64,000 nucleotides of DNA from contig OY757947.1 of assembly GCA_963585895.1 (NCBI GenBank), positions 36,607,950 to 36,671,949 on the forward strand. Direction: 5' to 3'. Shown piece by piece: positions 22,694 to 34,810 of this stretch (position 1 is its first letter; each line of letters begins with the position of its first letter). The notes under the pieces were generated by a model, which saw only the letters and a program-made list of their open reading frames with translations, was not told where the DNA came from and did not search any database. The stretch comes from Sepioteuthis lessoniana (Eukaryota; Mollusca; Cephalopoda; Myopsida; Loliginidae). A program made the position numbers and the translations under genes.

Positions 22694-24300
22694 ACACACA
22701 CGCTCTCTGCAACTATTTTTGACAGTCGAGTAGGATATAAATAAAATAGTTGTTTTCCTAGTCGATAAGCATAAACAATGAAAGTTTACTTAAAATTGCT
22801 TCGAATAGTTTTCTTTTTAAAGTATGGATGATCAAACGCATTACCATTCGTGAGTAGGGGTAGACGTGTCAAAAACGTTCCTCAATTAGTTTTTGTGTTG
22901 TCTCATGAAGAATGGAAATTTAATAAAAATATAAATAAAAATAAAACTATTTTTCATTTTTAATTCAGACATCAACTACATTCTTAAAGAAGATATTCTA
23001 AATTGCATTCTAAAATAAAAAAAATTCTCGCTGCTTAGTTTTGGTAAATTGTATTAAAAGACATTTCTACCAGGAATCCAATAAATACGAAAACAATACT
23101 GCTGGCTTCATCCACCAAATCTGACGATTCTTCATTGAACCTCAAATCACGTGTATTAGCCACTTGTTAGTAAGTACATTTTCTCGAATATTTGATAATG
23201 TTGAATATGAAGTATAACTAATTATATGTAATCATTGGTCATTTCAGTTGTTCTTTTGGCAATTTTTTTTTAGTGAACTTTTATTGTTTATGCTTATCGA
23301 CTCTGAAAACAATAAACAAACTACTTTATTTATGGTCAACTTTATCGTCTGAAATAAATTAAAATCTATTTTACAGGTAAGTGCCACCCATGTATGTTTA
23401 CTTACGAATTATATAGAAACGTTTGCCCTACATTTAACCATGAAGATAAAGTTTTGTTTCAGTGATTTTCTTCCTTTTTTATGTGTTTTAAAATTACATA
23501 TTTTACTAGCTAAGAAAAGTGGGGGAGATTTTTTTTCTTCTTGGCCACAATTTCCTACACACAACATCCTCAGACGCCTAATAATGTGCAGTTTCGTCAC
23601 TTAACACTTATAAAACTTCTCACCCTCCTCATTAGAATGTTTTAACCATAAACATTTTTTTTCATGACAAATGCAATATGCTAAATAAGAACTAAATAAG
23701 TAAATATCGACATTTGTCTTTCAACAAAGCGAAAAGAACAAAAGAACATAAATTCTCCAACCACAAAGACATCACACTTTCGTTGTCTGACCTTGCTAAC
23801 CATGAAGACATCTTGGTCGATAGTCTGCGAAATTTTTTTGAATGACCAACGAACTGCTAAAAACTAGCCACTGAAAACTTCCATGAGAAAGAGGAGGGGC
23901 ATTTTTTCTCTATGATAATAACTATGTTCGACTCCACATATTCTCATCTGCTGTAATCGCAATGATTTCGGGTATAGTGCAGCAAATTATTGAATTAATC
24001 TTTCCCTTGGTGGTACAAGCACCAGATTTGGCATACTTGTGCTCCAGGACCTATTCTCTCTGAAAAGTATGTTACCCACGTTAAAAACCAAAATGGCCGC
24101 CATAGGTCTAGATAATTCAATCTTGGTCGTCTGTTTATCATCACATGACGGACTTATAAGGAAATGGATCAATGTTCAATCTCATTTATCACTATTTTTT
24201 ATAACTGTACTCTTTTTTTTAGCTTGATTCACATTATTGATACCAATTAATAAAGTATTTATTCATCATTAACAAAATGTGTTGTTCATGAAATATTATA
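21895..24300 (+). repeat. Segmental duplication block D, copy 1, with minus-orientation foldback arm
   Basis: From ATTTATTGTTCTGCACTCAA this matches 35577-38425 and 57600-59830. Inside are microsatellites (about 22410-22470 and 22640-22690) each followed by TATTCGTGATAGTCGAGTAGG. Bases 22960-23930 are the minus-orientation foldback arm (TCTCCAACCACAAAGACATC, TTTTTAGTGAACTTTTATTG). The phrase GGGCTCGAATCCCTTTTCGA at about 22608 resembles a tRNA B box, so an old SINE may be included. No gene. Confidence 0.8.
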
Positions 24301-24304
24301 TAAA

Positions 24305-25551
24305 ACATGGTAAAACGGAATTGCAGATTTTCATCGGAGCATCGTCCACAAATATAATTTCCCACTTCAATGACTTGATTGCGGTAATCACAAAATCTAA
24401 TAGGCATAAATTATATTAATATTATTTTAGATTTAATTCCAGAATAAGTTACGCTTCATGATTATCAATATGTTACTCTTACAGTCAGGTTCTATGTTTT
24501 AGAGAGTTTAGATCTATCTATCTATCTCTAAATCAGTATGTTCACGTTAATCTATCTTAATCTGTTCGCATTTATCCACCAATCCTCTGAATGTTTAGCA
24601 GTGAAAACGTTTTTTCCTATTTTATGAGATGACCATCCCTAAAAATAGCAGTCATTTTCTTCCACATGAGTAACGAGCTTTTCTGAGAGAATGGGTCCCG
24701 AAGCACATGTATGGCAAATTTAGAGGTTGTAAAATTAAGGTAAAAATTCTCGTAGGATACTAATTTATCTGCTCCCCTAGAAACTGGTTTAATATGCTGA
24801 CGTCAAATTATTACAATTTTTATCTACAGATGAATAAATTTTCACAAATTTCTTCACTTCAGTAAAATTCTAAAATTGTCTTCTTTTCTCAAATTTTTCT
24901 TCTTCCTTATAGCACAAAAATGATCTTTCTTTCTCTATTCAAAGAAGAAATCGCCAGATTTCTTTAATTTCAATAAATGGATTCGTTTATTAAAAGTCAG
25001 ATTCATTTTAGAATGTGATGATGTGCGTTTCATCACTGACTTTATTGTGACTGTAACATGAGACGATCGTTGTACAGTGGTTGCAATTTTGATTCTTACA
25101 CTTACCATCCATTGATTTTCTTTTTAATAAGTGATTACCTGTCATAACGGGATGATTTATCTGTTTATTTCTTCTTTCTGCGCAGATGTAAGTCCATAGT
25201 TTTCCCTTCTTTTCTTGTCTTTTACTGTTTAGACATACAAGTCTCTTTTCGAAAAAAAAAGGTCTCTGTTATATATTCTTCATTTCTATTCGGTGAGTTC
25301 AGCAAAGACTTTATTACATTTTCATTTGTCTATACGATCATTCACGTCTCCACTGATGATTAAAACGTTTAATTCGAGAATGTTTCGAACAAGAAAATTA
25401 TAGCTCATTGTAGAAACGATGATGTCTGTTTCATTTCTGACTTTAGTGGAACTAAAGGATAAGATAATTGTAGATTATCAAACTTATTTCTTACAGTCTT
25501 CAACGTTTTTCTCTTAAAATTGACTGAATGACATTAAATGACGTCTTGCGT
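24305..25551 (+). repeat. ZF-gene 5'-flank block upstream of remnant F
   Basis: Bases 24325-24830 match 253-680 upstream of ZF1. Bases 24825-25550 match the reverse complement of 31400-31860 upstream of ZF4, including TAAAGGATAAGATAATTGTAG and ATTGACTGAATGACATTAAA. The match ends at CGTCTTGCGTCTTTCC, where ZF coding sequence begins abruptly. Confidence 0.75.
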
Positions 25552-25800
25552 CTTTCCGGTGACATGTGTTACTCTTCCTTTGCAAAAAAGAAAAAAACAA
25601 CTTTGAATCGTCACAAGGGAACACACTGGAGAGAAGCCATATTACTGTAAAATGTCTAACTCTTTTTTTTCACACAAATCGAGTTTGAACAGGCATATGA
25701 AAAAGCACTGATGAGAGAAGCCACATTCTTGTGAAGTATATAGCTCTTCATTATAAGTAAGTCACGTTTGGCTGTGCACAGGATAAAAATAAACTTTTTC
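25552..25800 (+). pseudogene. ZF remnant F: about two broken C2H2 modules
   Basis: Readable pieces are ACATGTGTTACTCTTCCTTT (finger start), ACACTGGAGAGAAGCCATAT (linker) and GAGTTTGAACAGGCATATGA (helix end), separated by frame-breaking indels. Then follow the TGA shared with ZF2, ZF4 and ZF5 (KKH-stop) and the shared 3' flank (GTAAAATTTACTTAGAGAATAC). Most of the array is missing, as if deleted between the 5' flank and the last two fingers. Not functional. Confidence 0.75.
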
Positions 25801-25984
25801 TGATTAACGAGAATCTTCGTTTAAAATTTTATGAAAATTGCTGGTAAAATTTACTTAGAGAATACATATTTCAATGTGACCCTGGAATCTACGAGATTTC
25901 TAAAACATGTCCACCAGTTTCCGAGAACTACCATTTTGTTTAGAGATATCTCGTTTTTGATTAAACAGACGTAATCAGTTTTGT

Positions 25985-28030
25985 ATGCATTCATGTAGAG
26001 GCCAATACACTTGCTACCAGCTCCAGAGTACGCAGCAGGAATTTGTTTTGGGTAGGTGTATTTGCCCGAGGCGCTATGTCATCTGCGTAGTCTGCGTCTG
26101 TAGTAGATTGTGCGGAGTAACGCCTGCTTCTTGCCTTTCTTAGTATAAAGCCATTTTATCTCATTAGATCTGTCGACGCACAAAGTACGTAATTTTGGCT
26201 AATTATGAACAGATATGAGGCTAATGTATCCCCATGTAGAACATCAGCAGCAATGTCAAAATGTCTGTGTCTCCATATGGTGAGCAAACTTTTACTTTCG
26301 TGTTTTTCGAGAGCATCATTATGGCTCTGACAGTTTCTTTGGGGAGACCATAGGCTAGAATTATTTGCTCTTCCTTTTCTCAGTGAATATGGAATTAAAT
26401 GTGTTGGAGAAATCTACAAATTAGAGTGTCCCCTCGAGATTTTTTACACGAACTCTTAATATTTGACGCATTGTCAAAATCTGTGATGTGGATCGGTTTC
26501 TCAGAAAACCATTTTGATTCTTCCAATGAATTTTCTTAATTTCTGATACGATGCGGTTGAGTAATAGAGCATTTTAAATTTTAGCCGCAATGGAAATAAG
26601 GGTTTATGCCTTGGTAGTTCTTGGCAATTCCGAAGACACGTTTCATGGGGAAAGGGAAGATGTAACCTTTTGTCCATCTGTCTATTGTGTTTTAGTTTTA
26701 TACGGCGTTGCTGTATTGGAACAATAAGTTTTCAAATTTCCTTGTCTTCCATACTTTTGGTGGTATTTCATCAAGACAGGCAGGTTTCCTGCTTTGAATT
26801 TATGTTCCTACAACGTCAAGTTTTTTTGGGTAAACTGTCCTAGTTTGATGTCTAGTTGATTATAAATAATTTTCGTGATAGGTTTATCTGTAATTTTTAA
26901 AGATTTCCCCGCAGATTCTTGAAATGTGTTATCCACATGTACATTGGTTCTTATTGCTGGCAGCTTTTCTTTACTGTCTGCCACGCTATTCGTGATTGTC
27001 TATTTTCTTCAGATTTTCTAATTTGATTGATCTGTTGAATGTATTCTATTTGTTCTTTTTGGTATGCGTTAATTAGTTTGCTTTGTGACTTCTTGAGTTT
27101 CTGAGCGTTGGCATTAATTTGGTTCCTTTTGTTATAGTGGGATGCTGTTTTGACGCTGTCTTGTTTTTCTTAATTGCTAATGTTGGCAACGGAACTCCAT
27201 TTTTGGCTCTTAGTTTGGTGTGCATTCTGCTACTGCTTTCATTTGGGTATGGACCAAGTTCTCAATTTCGTCATTCGGAGTAAGTGTTTCGAATATCTCC
27301 TGAAGAGCATCGAAAATATTTCTTGGAGTTATCGTATATTTATCTCTAATATCTCTATTGTTAAGCAAGAACCAGTCATAGTATGTGGTTTTTGTTGTTT
27401 GCGTTTTATTGTTGCGTAAGTTCAGACTAATCTTTGCTGAGACAATTCTGTAATCGGAAGACACATTTTCAAAAGAGGAAAATGCCACACAATTCAAAGC
27501 GCTATTAATCCATTTCTTATGAGGATGTAATTCATCTGTGCTTTAGCATTATTTGTGTAAGCATAGGTCCATCATTTTCGCTTCCTTTTCTGGAATTTAA
27601 TATTAAGTCATGTTATTCCATTTCTAAGTGGGAAATCTCTTAGATGTTTCCTATTTCTCTTTGACGAGCTATGCAAGCAAAATTCGTTATTTTCATTTTT
27701 ACCTATTTGAGCATTCCTGTCTCCACCGATGATTAGAATGTTGTGTTTGGAGATACTACGAAAAAAGGAAGGATAACACGTTATAGCAGAGGATGAGGTC
27801 CGTTTTATCAGGAGAATTAGCAGGACTACAGATTGAAATGATTGTTTCGCTGGGGTTGCCGTTAAACGTAGCTACTGTAATTCTCGTCTATATTTTCTCG
27901 ATGCTCTTAACTAATTAGCACACAAAGACAAAGAGTTTTTACCAGCAGAATCATAAACAAATGTCCATCTATTGCCAGTATCGTTAAATACTGCTGCTAT
28001 TTGCTGCATTGAAGCTCATCATATTTTTTG
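25985..28030 (-). mobile_element. Decayed LINE (endonuclease - linker - RT), antisense
   Basis: On the minus strand the 5' part (about 28030-27600) gives an apurinic-type endonuclease segment with ISICSPANSPDETD and the motif ILIIGGDRNAQIGK (about 27760-27700). It is followed by a linker frame (27497-27210: SSDYRIVSAKISLNLRNNK, LLNNRDIRDKY). RT sequence decays towards 25985 and ends near the segment coding the post-YADD region. Stops and indels are frequent. No ORF1 is seen upstream. A single endonuclease-RT protein with simple-repeat 3' tails in related copies best fits an RTE-like LINE; clade assignment is an inference. Confidence 0.8.
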
Positions 28031-28325
28031 GAAATACTCACAAACGTTCAATACATACTTTACGCGATAATCTGTAGATTTCATCGTAATTTACAAGATA
28101 TAATCAAGAAACCGGTTTGTAATTATTTACAAATAAGGAATAGACATATTTTACATGATAAATTGTTGATTTCTTCTAAATCAAGTTATAATAGTTATAA
28201 TAGTTAATCGGGCAATAGGAATTAAATGGTATCAATAGTAGCTCTGTATGCGTGTGTGTGACTGCGTGTGTGCGTATGTACACATATAAATATGTGTATA
28301 TGTGTGGGGGTGTATTCATGTATAT
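28031..28325. other. Duplicated intergenic sequence, copy A
   Basis: It matches 41041-41338 in unit 2. It includes a GT-rich low-complexity stretch (28245-28315). No gene. Confidence 0.6.
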
Positions 28326-28527
28326 AAGTGATGTACTCCTATGGACCCCACATATGGACGAGCAAATGCAGGACGACCACCTCGAACATACATACAACAG
28401 CTCTGCGAGGATACGGGATGTAGCCCTAAAGACCTGCCAAAGACGATGAACGATAGGGAGAAATGGCGAGAGAGGGTCAGGGATATCTGTGCTGGCGGCA
28501 CGACATGATGATGATGATGATGTATAT
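28326..28527 (+). mobile_element. LINE 3' terminus with (ATG)n tail, copy A
   Basis: Plus strand; two frames together read the LINE C-terminus (LWTPHMDEQ, then CEDTGCSPKDLPK, MNDREKWRERVRDICAGGT), ending ACGACATG followed by about seven (ATG) units. Severely 5'-truncated. The same insertion exists at 41339-41530, so it predates the duplication. Confidence 0.85.
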
Positions 28528-29068
28528 AATATTTTCTTTAGCTATTATAGGAAAAGGAATACAAGATTTTTCAAATTTTTGTCTACCATCTGATTAGTTT
28601 TCGATGGTGGTTTTCAAGTTCATTTCTTTCAGGAGCTTAAGAATAAGATGTAAATTGTAGGATTTTTAAGCGTTGTTTTGTAAATATTTATAATCATTGA
28701 ATATTTTATATTTTATCCGATAATTTGCAGATTTTATCTTCAATTAGTTTTGATAGTTACTTGGGTTATCGGAATATTTTCTTAATATTATATATGAGAG
28801 CAGGTATGTTTATGTAGAGTACCTTTAATGTTCAAAGAATGTTTAAACAAATGTTTTAAAACATAAAACAAATGCGGAAAAGATAAAACAAAGTAGCAAT
28901 GTTCGAGAATTTAGTTATGTATATGTGTGTGGGGGTGTGTGGATCATACGAACACGTTAGCAGAATGGTAATCAGTGTTGTTCGAAATATCTACGTGTAC
29001 TTGTGTTCGGCGTCTAGACAGACGGTTTAAAAGTGAACAAGTCCTACATATTCATAAGAAAAAGTAAT
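28528..29068. other. Duplicated sequence with a unit-specific segment
   Basis: It matches 41531-42140 except for 28676-28812, which is replaced by an unrelated sequence in the other copy (41685-41886). No gene. Confidence 0.55.
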
Positions 29069-29150
29069 ATTCTTTATCATCATCATCATCATCATGTCAC
29101 GCTGTCAGCATGGATATCCCTGATCGTCTCTCGATATTTTTCTTTAGGTC
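29069..29150 (-). mobile_element. LINE 3' tip with (ATG)n tail, antisense
   Basis: On the minus strand about 60 bp of the LINE end (GAGAGACGATCAGGGATATC, CGTGACATG) are followed by (ATG)6. The paralogous copy at 42143-42220 has one more repeat unit. Confidence 0.75.
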
Positions 29151-29915
29151 TGATCATTAACATCAACAAATGTGAGAGGAAGCGTGAACTTTTCGATTCA
29201 GTTAAGTTTAAAACGCCACAAACATAAAACTACTATTAAAGAAAAACATTTAAACTTTTAAAAAATTACTTTTATTAACGACTTTGAAATTGTTCTAAAA
29301 CTCAAATTAATTACGTTCGTATATTGGTATCTTTCTTGGGTTTTGTTTATATTTTAAGGATAGGCTTTTATTTTTTTAGATTTATTTTAGATAAATAATT
29401 ATCCGTGGATTAGTCAACACGATAACTGAGGGACCTTAGATGGAGAATAGCGACCATTAGAAAAATCAAGACTTCCATGACCAAAAAAAAGAGTGGGGGG
29501 GAGTGATTTTTATATTATGCTATTCCCTATGTAAGTTCTTTATATTCCGATTTTACCACAAATCATAAATTCGATAAATAATTCTGGACTTTTTAAAAAG
29601 ATAATTTAATAGTATGAACTCCACAGAATAATGTGCATTCGACGTAAATCAAAAATGACAAATGACGGTAAATTACGCTTTGTGGTGATAAAGTTTAACT
29701 GAAATATTACTATTATAATGTCGATGTTTAGAGCTTGTCTTTACAAACTGTACTCTAGATGAAAATTTTACCTGCAATTTTGATAAAATTCATAACGAAT
29801 AATCCTGTTAATCAGGAGAAGTGTTCTTTTATCCAGGGGGAATTTTCATGAGCGCTGCCAAAATTGACGTACATGAAAATGGAGAGCAAAAAGCTTCAAG
29901 GGAATATGGCATTTC
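29151..29915. other. ZF4 3' flank
   Basis: Duplicated in full at 42221-42993. The part next to the array (29760-29915, minus strand) resembles the 3' flank of remnant F (GGTAAAATTT..TAGAG). No other feature. Confidence 0.55.
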
Positions 29916-30773
29916 TCATATATGTGTTTTCATATGCCTGTTCAAATGTGATTTTCGGGAAAAGGAAGAGTTACATATGTCACAGGAATATGGCCTCTCT
30001 CCTGTGTGTGTTCGACTATGATCATCCAAATGTGATTTTCGGGAAAAGGAAGAGTTACATATGTCACAGGAGTATGGTCTCTCACCTGTGTGAATTCGAC
30101 TATGACTATCCAAGTTTGATTTATGGGAAAAGGAACAATCACATATGTCACAGGAATATGTCCTCTCTCCTGTGTGTGTTCGACTATGATCATCCAAATG
30201 TGATTTTCGGGAAAAGGAAGAGTTACATATGTCACAGGAGTATGGTCTCTCACCTGTGTGAGTTCGACTATGCCTATGCAAGTTTGATTTACAGGAAAAG
30301 GAAGAATCACATATGTCACAGGAATATGGCCTCTCTCCTGTGTGTGTTCGACTATGATCATCCAAAAGTGATTTTCGGGAAAAGGAAGAGTAACATATGT
30401 CACAGGAATATGGCCTCTCTCCAGTGTGAGTTTGACTATGTGTATCCAAAGTTGATTTTTGGGAAAAGGATGATTCACAAATTTCACATGAATATGGCCT
30501 CTCTCCAGTGTGTGTTCTTATATGCCTTACTAAATCTGATTGTTGTGTAAAGGAAGATTGACAAATTTCACAAAGATATCGTTTCTCTCCTCTGTGTCTT
30601 TGCATATTCACTTGAACTCCCGAATTGGTTGAAAAGCTAGAGCCACTCATTTCACAAGTATATGACTTCTCGTCAGAATGTGTTTGTATATGCACTTCGA
30701 ACTCGGATTTAGTGGAAAATAATGAGCTGCATATTTTGCAAGAGAATGGCTTTTCTTTGATGCGTGTTTGCAT
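29916..30773 (-). CDS. ZF4: ten-finger C2H2 zinc-finger protein
   Basis: A single 285-codon frame holds ten 28-residue modules starting near residues 10, 38, 66 and so on to 262. Nine are canonical; finger 2 (CEMS, N in place of the first His) is degenerate. Linkers are TGERP from finger 3 on. Helix positions -1/3/6 for fingers 3-10 are Q/D/R, Q/T/T, R/L/D, C/N/R, R/H/D, H/N/S, R/H/D and R/H/R. The role is presumably nuclear DNA binding; no effector domain lies in this frame. The start [12 protein letters not shown] matches ZF1, and an in-frame TAA lies two codons upstream. The stop replaces the Gly of a TGE linker (GGA to TGA). It is the most intact ZF copy in the window and sits inside tandem unit 1. 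Confidence 0.85.
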   Translation of the reverse strand: MQTRIKEKPFSCKICSSLFSTKSEFEVHIQTHSDEKSYTCEMSGSSFSTNSGVQVNMQRHRGEKRYLCEICQSSFTQQSDLVRHIRTHTGERPYSCEICESSFSQKSTLDTHSQTHTGERPYSCDICYSSFSRKSLLDDHSRTHTGERPYSCDICDSSFSCKSNLHRHSRTHTGERPYSCDICNSSFSRKSHLDDHSRTHTGERTYSCDICDCSFSHKSNLDSHSRIHTGERPYSCDICNSSFSRKSHLDDHSRTHTGERPYSCDICNSSFSRKSHLNRHMKTHI

Positions 30774-31985
30774 GTTTTATTAAAAAATTTATTTATCTCC
30801 AGTGTTTATCTGCATATACGCCATACCTTACATGAAAAAAGCAAAATACAGAAGACTATTTTCTTCAAAAGAATACAATTTGTGTCCTGTAGATATTCAT
30901 TTAATTTGTTTCTAATGGGATTTCTTTGAAAATACTGGTAACCAAGAAAATACTGCATGCAAGAAATCTTTCGGGCAAAAAAAATCTGCAATCGATAAAA
31001 CAAGAAAAAACTATCAATTTAGAGAAGGAAGAGTTATAAAGAAATGTAGTTTATAGAAAGTCGTATATTTCAAAAGGAAACTGTTAATAAATTTTTGAAA
31101 AATACTTAATCGTTTAGTTTTGTGGATTATATTTGCATTTAAATGGTTTCTCTAATTCAAAATAGAAATGGAAACTACATTACATTTAAGTATGTATGTA
31201 GCGTATTACTAAAGAAAGAAAAGAAAGAAGAATCTGATATTCAGCCTCTCCTTTTCCTTCTCTTCATAGACCACAATAATATACATATGATGAGAAAAAT
31301 CTGATTTTAAATATTGGCAAGTGTAACCAGTATTATTTCTTTTTAATCGACGAATATATGAAATAAGCTTTTTCTGATGGAAAGACACGACGACATTTAA
31401 TGTCATTTAGTCAATTTAAAGTGAAATGGGTTAAAGACAGTAAGAAACAAGTTTGATAATCTAGGATTATCTTATCCTTCAGTCCCATTAAGTCAGTAAT
31501 GAAATGAAAAGCTCATTTCTACACTGATCTTTAATTTCTTTGTTCCTCACATTCTCAAATTAAACATTTTAATCATCAGTAGAGACATGAATGATCGTAT
31601 AGTAAAATGCAAATATAATAAATTCTTTCCTCAACTCACCCAACAGAAATGTTTGAGACATTATTTAGTGGAAATATTTTTAATAAACAACTCCATTCAA
31701 TGAAATATGAAATAGAGAAAAGAAAGATAATGTTAGCAATTAGGAAAAAGAAAGATTAGAGAAAAAAAGTCAATTAATTACCTACATTTTACTGAAGTGC
31801 AAAAATTTGAGAAAATTTATTTGCCTGTTGATGAAAATTGTAATAATGTGCACTTGGAAAACATTCTGAGTTTTATAAATATTTACCAAAAATTCACTGA
31901 TCATTGAATATAAATGAAATGAGTTTTTGTTTTACTTGTTTTTATGTTTAGTTTCTTTTTTAGATTGTAGAATTTAACTTCCCAA
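30774..31985 (-). repeat. ZF4 5'-flanking block
   Basis: Near-identical to 43768-44990 upstream of ZF5, and matching in part upstream of ZF1 and F. It starts with a decayed linker-like segment (reverse complement of 30785-30830). A 65-codon frame (31406-31209) on the ZF4 strand is preserved in ZF5, and its C-terminal part also in ZF1. No TATA or initiator is called. Confidence 0.75.
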
Positions 31986-31989
31986 CTTT

Positions 31990-32390
31990 TCAAATGAGTG
32001 CCCTTGGTAGAGTAGCAAACGGGCTGGACTGTGACATCGTTCTAACTCCAATCTCTCAGTTAATGAGTTAAACACGATTATTATTGTCTTTCCCCGGGTG
32101 GGAAACTGCTAAGGAAATGGGAACAAGTGCCCTTGTTAGAGATGCAAATGTGACATCGTTCAAACTCCAATCTCTCAGATATGAGTTAAACACGATTATT
32201 ATTGTCCTTCTCCGGGTGGGAAACTGCGAAGGAAATGTGACATCGTTCAAACTCCAATCGCGTTATCGCATTCAATTTTGAATGAATGCAATTGGGAAAG
32301 TTTTGAATCTCCTCCTACCCATCTCAGATATGAGTTAAATACGATTATTATCGTCCTTCCATAGACATTCTTTTAGTATTTAATAAACCA
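31990..32390 (+). mobile_element. Tandemly broken tRNA-derived SINE pieces
   Basis: The phrases GTGCCCTTG(G/T)TAGAG, TGTGACATCGTTC.AACTCCAATC (degenerate B box) and GAGTTAAACACGATTATTATTGTC recur two to three times within 400 bp. Matching pieces are at 45000-45290 and 50665-50705. They resemble the tRNA-like head and body of the SINE at 36500-36735. Confidence 0.6.
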
Positions 32391-32454
32391 TGATTGTTAT
32401 TTTATTATATTATAGGAAAAAACCATTGAGAAATATCACAATAACTTTTGAGTG

Positions 32455-34810
32455 GTAAACTGAGACGGATAGATCCCCCTCTTTCATTCTCATGGAAGTT
32501 TGCAGTTGGTCATTTAAAAAATCCCCCGCTTCTCGTGGACGTTTGCAGTGGTCAGTTCTTTGCAGTTAGTCATTCAAAGAAATATTGCACACTATCAAAC
32601 AAGATGTCTTCAGGAAAATACCAATAAGGAATATTACAATCTGTTATGTGTTGGAAATTGGGGACGGATAGAAAAACATGCTCCCCGTCTTTCTCACGCA
32701 TTTCCGGTGGTCAGTTCTTTTCAGTTCGTTAAGCATTCAAAAAAAATCTCGTACACTATCGACGAAGATATTTTCAGGGTTAGCGAGGTCAGAAAATGCT
32801 AGTTGGAGAATTTATAGATACTTCCCATGTACTTTTCGTTTGTTTGGAAGACCAATATCGATATTTACTTGCGTAAGTCTTATTTCACGAAAAAAGCAGT
32901 TTATTGCAAAAACTCTTCGCATGGGAAGGGTACGTAATTGTATAAGTGTTAAATGACAGAACTGTATTTTTTTGTGGGTGTCAGAGAATATTTTGTATTG
33001 GATAATGTGGATGACAGAAAAAAATCCCCCCAACGTTTTTTTCTCTAGTACAATACGTAATTTTAAACTGCATAAAAAATGAAGAAAATCATTGACACAA
33101 ACTCTAATCACGATGATTGAATGTTAGTATAACATATGTATGTAATTCTTTGGTAAACTAAAATAAAATGAAAGTAAATTTTTATAGGTGACACTTATAA
33201 GTAAGAGTACATTTAATTTTGTTTCGGACGATAAAGTTGTTTATTAAAATTGTTTATTTGTTGTTTTCATAGTTGATAAATATCAACAACGGATATACAA
33301 TAGAAATATTGCCAAAAAAAAAAAAAAAAAGAAAAAACAAACAATTGAAATGAATAATGATTACACAGAGAATTGGTTATAATCCATATTTAACATTATA
33401 CATTATTAGATAGTTGAGAAAATGTACTTACAAGTGAGTTGAAGTTCAATAAAGAATCGGATGTCCAAATAGCCGTCAAACTGCTTTAGCAAATGAAGCC
33501 AGCAGTATTGTTTTCGTATTTATTGGATTCTTGGTAAAAAATATTATAAAAATAATTAAAATTAAGAAGTGACACAGTTTTTTTTTTTTTCATTTAATTT
33601 AGAATATCTTATTTAAGAATTAAGTTTTTGTTTGAATTAAAAAGGAAAAATTATTTTATTTTTGTTTTTAATTAATTTTTGCTTTATTCGTGAGACAACA
33701 CAGAAACTAGTAAAGGAAGTTTATTGACACTTCCACCCAAAAGAAATATTTTTCTTCGTGGCAATTTTTAACTTGATTCATTTTTGTAACTTTATCGTCT
33801 AAGAATTTGGTTAATGAAGGAGACTAAACTTGAGGTTAAACATTTTTATTGGAGGTTTAAAATCGATATAAAAATAATAAATAAATAACTTTGACTGATA
33901 AGTCTTTTTAGTGTGGTTTTTCATTAGAAAATATTTTTCTACTGAGGCCCACCATAGAAATTGTGCCAAAGTCTTGGAATTTATGAAATAAACAATTTGC
34001 TGGTTTAATCAGGGCGCTTCTGGTAGTGTAATGGTTAGCTAGGTAGACTAACAAACCTTCACGAACGAGTTCGATTCTCCTTAGTTACCCCCATTTCTAT
34101 GACTTTGTGACACATCTGAGACAACGCTTAGTAAATTATTACTGCTGGCTTAATCAGCCCAGCCTGAAAACAAAATTATATTTTCTCCGAAACTATCAAT
34201 TCTACATTGATCCCAGTTCACGTATATTACGAAGTTGTGAGTTAGTAAATTTGGGTGACTATTCAATAATGTATATTTCGTGTTATATATTGCGTAAAAC
34301 TAATTCTCTCTTATCACCGTCCATTTTAGTTGTTCTGCTGGCATATCTTTTACTGATCTTTCATTGTTTACGTTTATTGACGATGAAAATTACAAACAAG
34401 TTATTTAATTTCTTGTCAACTTAATCGTCCAAAACAAATTTTAACGTCCTCGTATAGAATAATACTGCCTGTCAAAATTTACATTAATTTTCTTTTGTAC
34501 TAGCTCGAAAAGAAGGTGGAGTTAATGTCCTCCTATCACCAAAGAAAATCTCCTCCTCTCAACATCTTCAAAGATCCAACAAGGCGTAGTTTTGTCACAT
34601 GAGACTTATTTGAATATGTACCCTCCCCAAGATCCTGCCATTGATTTTCTTGTTTTTTTATTTTCTTTTTGGGCAAAACATGAAATATAATAAGAACTAG
34701 ATGAATAATGATCAACATCTGCCTTCCGACCATCTGAACCATCTGAAACGCACATGGGAAAGATTCCATCAGTCCTTCCCGCAATTTCACTATCGTTTTC
34801 TAACACCCCA
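32455..34810. mobile_element. Foldback (inverted-repeat) element, copy A
   Basis: The left arm (32455-33560) and right arm (34125-34810, reverse complement) are homologous. Both carry, reading inwards, the order TTTGCAGTGGTCAGTTCTT / GGAAGACCAATATCG / AATACGTAATTTTAAA / TTTCGGACGATAAAGTTG / GAAGCCAGCAGTATTG. The spacer 33561-34124 holds a tRNA-like SINE head. No transposase frame is seen. The outer end of the left arm is itself repeated (32485-32600 and 32690-32780). Boundaries and target duplications were not resolved. Confidence 0.65.
34013..34095 (+). mobile_element. tRNA-like SINE head in foldback spacer A
   Basis: It begins GGGCGCTTCTGGTAGTGTAA (A box-like) and contains GAGTTCGATTCTCC (B box-like), ending in an ACCCCC stretch. 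Same position as 46997-47080 and 52274-52355 in copies B and C. Confidence 0.65.

Noticed and set aside
22268-22712. Arg/Glu-rich minus-strand frames
   Set aside because: Read through CT microsatellites of block D; not preserved in other D copies.
29033-29227. Frame with HHHHHH, conserved at 42102-42299
   Set aside because: The His run is the LINE (CAT)n tail; conservation follows from recent duplication.
29864-30550. 228-codon plus-strand frame antisense to ZF4 (and 42942-43544, 12550-13080, 7900-7190)
   Set aside because: These are reading-frame shadows of the 84-bp ZF modules on the other strand; the 28-residue periodicity of [17 protein letters not shown]-like text follows from the array.
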